Below are positions 57,646 through 64,000 of a stretch of 64,000 nucleotides of DNA, piece by piece. Position 1 is the first letter of the stretch. The number at the start of each line of letters is the position of its first letter. Origin of the DNA: Rhyacophila brunnea (taxonomy: Eukaryota; Arthropoda; Insecta; Trichoptera; Rhyacophilidae); NCBI GenBank assembly GCA_022495005.1, contig JAGYXB010001614.1, forward strand, positions 62,001-126,000. Direction: 5' to 3'. A program made the position numbers and the translations under genes. The notes beneath the pieces were generated by a model. The model was not told where the DNA came from. It did not search any database and saw only the letters and a list, made by a program, of their open reading frames with translations.

Positions 57646-58268
57646 GGAATAATATGTTGAAATGATTATGAAATAATATTAATTTTTAATGTTATAAAAT
57701 TACGGTTCCGCTATCTCATAACCCTCATAACGAAATCATATTTTATATTGGTACTCACTGATTGTACTTGAAAAAAATATATTTAATAAATAATATTATA
57801 ATTGAGATCTGGGTCACATAAATTTGATGACAGGCACATAATATGTGTATAGGCACATAGGTTTGTGATAGGTACTATGAATATTTGGTATTTTATCTGA
57901 AAATCTGAAATAAATGTAAACTCACATATGTAACTCATTTTGACACCCGCCATGGCCCGTGACGTATGTACCTAGCTACCATCCATCCCATGCCATACCA
58001 CCATAATATAATATTTCGTTTCTCACAAGCGTTTATATAGAAATATTTCCTGAAACTGATAAAAAATATATTTAAAAAAAAGTACTCATAGATAATAGTA
58101 TAATATTTCATACCAAACGTAATCAAAAGTATACGGAAAAACGTAATTTATTTAATAACGTAATGTTTTATAAAAAAACGATATATTAAGTACAATAAAA
58201 TTATGCAAAATGTTAATTTAAATTAAATTAAATTAGACACGATGTTTTTGAAGTCGATAGCTATTTAG

Positions 58269-58724
58269 GTTATAACCAGTGGCGGCTCATCCATAATGCA
58301 CTACGAAACTGCAGCATCCCCAAGCAAATTGAGCAAATTTATCTAAATTATATGAAAATATCAATATTATTTAAGCGTGTATTAAGCTCGCCCGCGCACC
58401 AATAATATGCTCGAGTGGGCGAAGAAGGGGCGCGGGGAGTGGGGCTCGCAGCTAGGAGCTTGTACTGCCACTCTGACAGTATCTCGTGTTGCGTGCAGGT
58501 GTAGTGGGTGCAGCGGCTGAGCGCGACGCGACAGTTGTCGTGAACAACAAAAAGGTGATAGACAGAAAAATCAATTTTATAATGCAATAAAAATACATAT
58601 AATGTTTAATTTTAATAATTTTGATGTTAATAGTAAAATATAATCCAAATAAGCATTTTTTTATATTTTGAATCAACCGCAGCACCCCCAGATATAATAT
58701 CCACGAGCCGCCACTGGTTATAAC
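58269..58724. mobile_element. hAT element with CAGTGGCGGCTC ends, exact 8-bp TSD (440 bp)
   Basis: The element spans 58277-58716. Termini CAGTGGCGGCTCAT and GAGCCGCCACTG are inverted. GTTATAAC flanks it on both sides (58269-58276 and 58717-58724). The interior has an unusually GC-rich core at about 58385-58545, in which a minus-strand frame of 79 codons (58348-58587) is open (for example CRVALSRCTHYTCTQHE). I do not recognise it. The element sits in a palindromic MITE whose uninterrupted relative is at 2690-2770. Confidence 0.9.
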
Positions 58725-59149
58725 ACCATTACCAAGACTATTCATTACAACCGAAATAACCATCTAATTAAAAATATCCTGTAGAATTTAATATAATTTA
58801 TATTATCATTTTGTAAACTGGAATTATACTAATTAATTGCTTATTCAATTAATTAATTATAATTAAGAACTGATAACCGTATGTGAAATTTTATTTTGTA
58901 TTATTTAAAAATATACTTAAGAATTCATAGAGTAATACCGAATTGGTACTTACACAAAAACGTTGAGATGTAATAATTATAATGAACATATCAGTATTTT
59001 CTGCCTCAAATTTCCTATTTCCATTAAATAATAATAAAATGTATGTCTCTTTCAGAATAATAATTATTTACCTGCCTAGTTTGAAATTATAATTTTTCTA
59101 TGTTTTTAACGCAGCGGTTTACAAACCGAGATAAAAGTAATTACAACTT

Positions 59150-59360
59150 AAGTTTTCCCGTCACGTGCCGCCAGTGAGAGCGCACCCAAACTAAAATCCA
59201 CCCCCACCTCCACACCCTCTACAATTCCAGATGTAAGGCCACTTTAAAGCACGTCGTATTAAGAATTGAGATTCAGCGCGATGATGACTTTCTGGGCACG
59301 TAATCGGAATCGGGTCCCCGCGCACTAATCGTGCACAAACACATGTGCCGACTTGTCAAA
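59150..59360. other. Low-copy, GC-richer patch
   Basis: It is unique in the window. It contains CACGTG (about 59163), a run of CCACCCCCACCTCCACACCC, and AATCGTGCACAAACACATGT. No ORF. A regulatory role is possible but unproved. Confidence 0.3.
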
Positions 59361-59504
59361 CTTGTCTCGTTTGACGTTGTTGTGGATATTCTTCTTCATT
59401 CTCACTGTTGTTATAAAACCCATAATATAAAATCGTTATACCTACCTTTAAAAAAAATCAGTGGTAAATACTCAATAGAAAAGATTATTACTTTTTAATA
59501 AACT

Positions 59505-60285
59505 ATTTTTTTTATTCAACGAATAAGACACAAGCTTTCAGAATGTTACATTTGTTGGGTCACTCTAGTGTGGTGTTCGATGTGTAGGTAGAGGATGATG
59601 ATAATGACGAAGTCTACGATGTAGCAGGGTGAGATTTATTAGCAGCGTATCGGTACAATAGTATATTATACATGATAGTTACTAGCTAAGTACTCTGATT
59701 CGAGTGACATCTAGATAAATTATTCTTCGTTATTTATACACTAAAAAGTAATACATTAACATTAAATTCTGTTACATAATCATATTGAACTAAATATAGA
59801 GTCTGCGTTTTAAATTGAGTAGCGAAATGAAATATTATTTGTTATTACAGTTGTACGAAAATATGATACTATAAAAAATGATTATTCAGCTAATACACCG
59901 TAATGATTTATAATGTGCTGTGATATGTAATAATATACCGTATTTAATGTCGCCAAACAACTTGCTGATTTAGCTAAGATTGTTTGCTGGAAATGGATTC
60001 GCTGGGAATGTATTACTGCAGAGTAATTTGATATAATAGATATTTGATCGCTTATTATTCTGCAGCTACACATTCTATAATACTGAATACACATAATTTT
60101 AAAAGATTTCATGCATATACACACTAGAAAAAATCGTTTATGTAGAAAAAAATACGACGCCCAACGGGACTTGAACCTGTATCATTCTGCTGGATTCGCG
60201 CCAGTATGTTTTACCATTAAACTACGGGCGCCTTAGATAATTAAGACGATTTTAACTAGTAGTTGTTACATTAAATGCATAGGCG
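59505..60285 (-). repeat. SINE-C copy (reverse), split by a solo LTR
   Basis: The tail complement TTTATTCAACGAATAAGACA begins at 59510. The SINE is cut at 59552 and resumes at 60071 with CATTCTATAATACTGAATAC. The tRNA-like head (60151-60232, reverse) has the best preserved stems of the family: acceptor GGCGCCC/GGGCGTC and B box GGTTCAAGTCC. The anticodon loop lacks the invariant T33, so I treat it as a SINE head. The copy extends to about 60285. Confidence 0.75.
59549..60074. mobile_element. Solo LTR (518 bp) with 4-bp TSD, BEL/Pao-like start
   Basis: The LTR spans 59553-60070, starts TGTTGGGTCACT and ends GCAGCTACA, giving canonical TG...CA ends. CATT flanks it at 59549-59552 and 60071-60074. 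Joining the flanks restores the SINE-C sequence GTTACATTCTATA. TGTTGG starts are frequent in BEL/Pao LTRs, but without internal genes the superfamily is a guess. It arises by recombination between two LTRs. Confidence 0.75.
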
Positions 60286-60289
60286 TATC

Positions 60290-61355
60290 TATTCAAGGAT
60301 TTTTCGATTGGATATGTGAGGTTGCTATTTAGGACATATTTTATTTAGTACAGAAGAATACACTAAAATTAGGCGTGTAATATTCTTCAACGTTTTAAAC
60401 AAAAAAAAAAAATGATAATTAGTAAACACATGTATTTAGTAGAGAATATTTAGGTACTCAAATGTATACAAAGGATTTTCGAATTAATATAATTTCATTT
60501 TCTTGGGTAGCAAAGGTTCATGAAACATTATTTAAAAGAAAATTTCAACAATAGAAAATTTGAATAAAATATTTCCTTATATAAAAAACCTTTTTAGTAA
60601 GATAACAATACAGCTACCTTCTTAAAGAAAATCATTTTAAACAATATGCACATTATTTTCATGCGTATTTTATCATTATGATGTAATACTCATTATATTA
60701 TTTATTATATGGCAAGAATTTACAGTACCTAATTGGGTACCTAGCCGCGTTACCAAACGTCACGATTTTTGCAGGACGTCCCGTTTTTAAGCAACAATAG
60801 ATTGTCCCGCATTAACAGCTAAATTCACGAATATTCAACAAATACAAATAAGAAGTTTAGGTTAAGCTAATTTTATTTATTTTAATCATACCAATATCAA
60901 ATTGCTGTATCAAACCGGTATTTTCTTAGATGAATTTCAAAAAGGTTAAACCGCCTCAATAGATTGTTATTATCATATAACTTGGACTGTTTTAAGGTTC
61001 CGATTTGGCTATATGCTTAATAATAAACTACACACCCTCACTTGATAATATGAAAATAGTTCTGACTGACGTCATCCGCGTACTTATTTACAATACGTAT
61101 GTATGTTTTGTATGCGTGAAAAATACTTTAAATCACAATACGCTCCTTGCTTAAGCTGTGTCGATAGTAGTATATCATACGTCAAACGAAACCATCTGTT
61201 ATATGAATACGACCACATAAATTTTATAATACGTACATACAGCTGATGACTCTGTTGGTGGCCTAAATAAGAAAATAAACCAACTCCATAGAATATAATA
61301 GAATGTAATTAGGTATAATAGAAATGAATACGGTAATAGGTAATTAAAGTTAGCT
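60290..61355. other. AT-rich sequence without identified features
   Basis: No gene or repeat is recognised. Confidence 0.45.
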
Positions 61356-61357
61356 AT

Positions 61358-61565
61358 TTCTTTTATTCAACAAATAATTCACAAGATTTTAAGAATGTAC
61401 CATTCTAATTATTGAACATACATAATTTTGAAAACACTCATGAAAAAATATAGCCAATAGGAAAAGTCTTTTTTGAAAAAAGTAAGACACCGGGCAGGAA
61501 TCGAACTTGCGTCTCTTGGGTATCGCGCCCTGTACGTTACCACTATGCTACGACTGCCATGCTTA
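61358..61565 (-). repeat. SINE-C copy (reverse)
   Basis: TTTTATTCAACAAATAATTC marks the tail. The head complement (61485-61560) carries AATCGAACTTGC (B box) and ACCACTATGCTACGACTGCC (A box). The acceptor ends GGCAGTC and GGTGTC do not pair fully, so this is not scored as a tRNA gene. Confidence 0.7.
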
Positions 61566-61850
61566 AATGCGACAAATTTTAACTATTGACCTTTTTAATA
61601 CCTACCTACTCATAATCGTTGTCCAGATTGAGTTACGGTAGGTGATGTTTTAATTTTTTCAAAAAGATTTTTCCTATTAGCTATATTTTCTCAAGAGTGT
61701 TTTCAAACTTTTTTCTGAATAAGATAAGCTTAAATAATCGCCTTAGTAGTATAGAATCTTCCGCCGCTGATTTTATATATTATAGTATATTATATAACTA
61801 TCGTTACATTTAAATAAAGTATACAATACATATTAAAGATAGCGCTCCTG

Positions 61851-62155
61851 TGGGTCTATTCTATACTTATCGAACACTAAATTGATAAATAGTATCAAAC
61901 TTAGGGTAGGTTTGTATCAAAATATTAGCACTTATTGTAACAATTACACGAAGCCGGTTTTTATTGTTGCAATAAGTGCGATATTTTAACAGCAGCAAGA
62001 TAGGTGCTGTTAAAATATAGCACTTATTGCAACAATAAAACCGGCTTCGTGTAATTGTTACAATAAGTGCTAATATTTTGATACAAACCTACCCTAAGTT
62101 TGATAATATTTTTCACTTTATCACTTTAGCGGTCGATAAGCATAGAATAGACCCA
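61851..62155. mobile_element. Near-perfect hairpin element (305 bp)
   Basis: The left arm starts TGGGTCTATTCTAT and the right arm ends ATAGAATAGACCCA. The inner 100 or so bases of each arm, from ATCAAACTTAGGGTAGGTTT to GCAATAAGTGC, are almost exact complements. The loop is only about ten bases (GCAAGATAGG) between AACAGCA and TGCTGTT. Outer arms are more diverged. No TSD is visible and there is no ORF. If transcribed it would give one long RNA hairpin. Confidence 0.9.
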
Positions 62156-62638
62156 TTGGTACATGTGAATATAATATACATAATATGTGTTTTTCTACCG
62201 GATTGGATAACATTTTTAGTGTGCATATAAACGCTTTTTAGCGCAGTGGACTCAAGAAATAATCCAGCTAAAAGCTCTTGCTAACTCTGTGTACAGTTTT
62301 ACTGTTACGCCACTGATTCTCAAAAACAAAAAAAAACCATCAAGTAGATAACGTATTATATGTTAGATATTCCATGTCACGCAAATTCACTTCAATAAGC
62401 ATGTTTTAAAATGTCTTTAATAAAATTACTAAATGTTTTTTTATGTACTGTTCCGCTGTTTTATTATACATTAATACTGCAATAGATCGTGAGATATATA
62501 ACAATAATTATTACTGTAGTATATATAGTACTAAGTATGGAAACAATCACATAACTCAAGTAACTGGCGGTATCTTAGGTCTGTCCAGATGGCGCGATTA
62601 AACTCGCGCGTAAAAACTCGCGTGCATTCCAGGTAAAG

Positions 62639-62701
62639 CGCGTGTTTGAAAATGTACCGTTTTAAAAAAAATCGGTTAGGTACATGTTCAAACACGCGCG
62701 T
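62639..62701. repeat. Short hairpin
   Basis: GCGCGTGTTTGAAAATGTAC and GTACATGTTCAAACACGCGC are inverted around a 20-base AT-rich loop. The CGCGCG-containing flank (62594-62625) also repeats ACTCGCG. It may be a decayed MITE end. Confidence 0.6.
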
Positions 62702-62719
62702 TAACATGACCTTACTCCC

Positions 62720-63415
62720 TACTTCATTTATCGTTTGTCAATTTGTGGCTACGGCCGTATGTTGTAGCTTAGCCATTGGGAAATGCCAATAGAAATGGCG
62801 TATTTCAAAAAAATACTACCTTATTCTTAGGTCAATAATTATTATGAAGCAAACATTATTCGTAGGATGTTTACTACATTTGAATGGTCAAAGACATAGC
62901 TTATAATCAGTATCTTTAGAATTATCTTCAAATGTGTTAATCGTATCCATTTTTGAATAATAAAATGCCTAATTCTTGTCAAATTTAGGATCACAAAGAT
63001 TATAAAATATATTTTTTTATCGTAAGTATGTCACTTTATAATGTTAACATTAATTTTACTAATGGTTTTGTAAATGCGTTTAAAAATTAATAAATCTAAA
63101 CAATCTTAACACCACTTCGCATGGACGTACTGAAATATGACTATATTCTAAAACATTAGAGCGAGAAGTTTAAAAGAGTACTATTTTATGTAATAAAAAT
63201 ACTTTATGCAGTCATAAAATATTTAAAAATAAAAATCTAAAGGATAATAAGGCTTCAAAATTATATAAATAGATTATCTACAACGTTTAAGGAATGTCCA
63301 GGGTTATGCTCTGAAAATTCCATAAAAGATCCATTTTGACCTGCGCTGAGCATGTAGGCCGTTAAATAATAATAAAAACTAAATGCCTCAAATATACAAC
63401 TTATAGAATTGTCGC
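62720..63415. other. AT-rich sequence without identified features
   Basis: Nothing recognised. Confidence 0.45.
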
Positions 63416-63419
63416 GATA

Positions 63420-63800
63420 AATTAAAATATTTTGAAAAATAATAAATTCATAGTAAATATTTCCAATTATTCTATAACTATTGATCGATTGTTGATAGTA
63501 GATACATCCAACAATAATTAATGTTGCATTTTAGAGACAGTTTCTTGTACCCGGACGTATAGTATTTGTAAAAATAAGCAGTTCTAAAATATTTTAATAT
63601 ATGGATATAAAGATCAACATAATAATAATGTATGTAGGTACTTTAGGTTGCGATAAAATAGTGTTTTAAATAGATTTTAATAGCTATAATTTTTATTCAT
63701 AGGTAGCTACTTCTTTTTTTTAATATGTTTTGACGAATACCAGTTCACATACAGTAAGAAATACCGGTATTGATATATTCATTCGGTATTGCAATCTCTA
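63420..63800 (+). mobile_element. Right half of the hAT-like element seen at 40070
   Basis: AATATTTCCAATTATTCTAT, GTTTTAAATAGATTTTAATA and GACGAATACC follow the order of 40370-40690. It ends CGGTATTGCAATCTCTA at 63800. The left half is absent. This copy lacks the block of about 80 bp that duplicates CATTCGGTATT in the other copy. Confidence 0.7.
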
Positions 63801-64000
63801 CATGTGATCTCATTGGTCCGTCCAAATGTAATCGCCGCGAGTGACATCTCGTGCGCGGTCGAGGTACAGATGACTTCATTGAGCTGTCCACATGCAGTCC
63901 ACATGACAAGCTCTAAGTGACGAGTGTTCGCCGTTTTCGGTGTACCTTCCCGATATTTGTTCAGCCTCGCTTTTGGCAGGTAATTTGTTAAAATAATTAT

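Noticed and set aside
60151..60232. Reverse-strand tRNA gene
   Set aside because: Acceptor and T arms pair well, but the anticodon loop lacks T33 and diverged copies of the same head with the same tail occur at 7736, 18890, 27382, 54560 and 61485. It is the head of SINE-C.
1..64000. CRISPR arrays, operons, bacterial promoters
   Set aside because: No regularly spaced repeats of that type; the window is eukaryotic, with SINEs, LINEs and MITEs.

Overview
This window looks like a gene-poor, repeat-rich stretch of an arthropod nuclear genome, most likely an insect. The DNA is very AT-rich. The longest protein-like open stretches are all C-terminal ends of non-LTR retrotransposons. There are tRNA-derived SINEs with B-box cores, several short inverted-repeat DNA transposons with clear target-site duplications (TSDs), and two interstitial CCTAA blocks, the complement of the arthropod telomere unit TTAGG. 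I see no host protein-coding exon, rRNA or convincing functional tRNA. I cannot name the species; a large hemipteran or lepidopteran genome would fit.

Layout. Positions 1-8 kb: a hAT-type MITE (111-779), a non-LTR remnant (1602-1813), a fold-back element (3285-3812), a hammerhead-ribozyme-like repeat (5005-5034) and a PIF/Harbinger-like MITE (6464-7147). 8-22 kb: SINEs of three families, three increasingly decayed copies of one RTE-like LINE tail (11508, 17917, 21433), a hAT MITE with an internal AATTATAGTAC repeat (14837-15202), two more hammerhead-like copies and a TATA+Inr promoter candidate (16366-16402). 22-31 kb: two RNase-H-type LINE tails, a 5'-truncated Jockey-like LINE with a long intact ORF (26417-27340), and a nested pair of DNA elements (28966-30883). 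31-43 kb: mostly AT-rich sequence with SINE-A copies, a hAT element inside a SINE (40070-40776) and a duplicated block (41753-42850). 43-50 kb: a mariner-type transposase remnant, more LINE tails and a satellite of about 120 bp period. 50-64 kb: a cluster of one roughly 420-480 bp repeat (called R here), hairpin MITEs with CCTAA centres, a GC-rich island (54905-55142), a hAT element with GC-rich cargo (58277-58716), a solo LTR inside a SINE (59553-60070) and a near-perfect 305-bp hairpin (61851-62155).

How it fits together. The window records repeated nesting of mobile elements: hAT in SINE, solo LTR in SINE, hairpin MITE in SINE, repeat R inside another MITE, and an element inside a hAT whose empty-site relative lies about 29 kb away in the same window. 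The LINE families (RTE-like, Jockey-like, R1/I-like) are the expected source of reverse transcriptase for the SINEs. The observations most worth following up are the hammerhead-like cores, the CCTAA-centred hairpins, the 305-bp hairpin, and the GC-rich low-copy islands that could be regulatory. All calls come from reading by eye; boundaries are approximate unless a TSD is stated.
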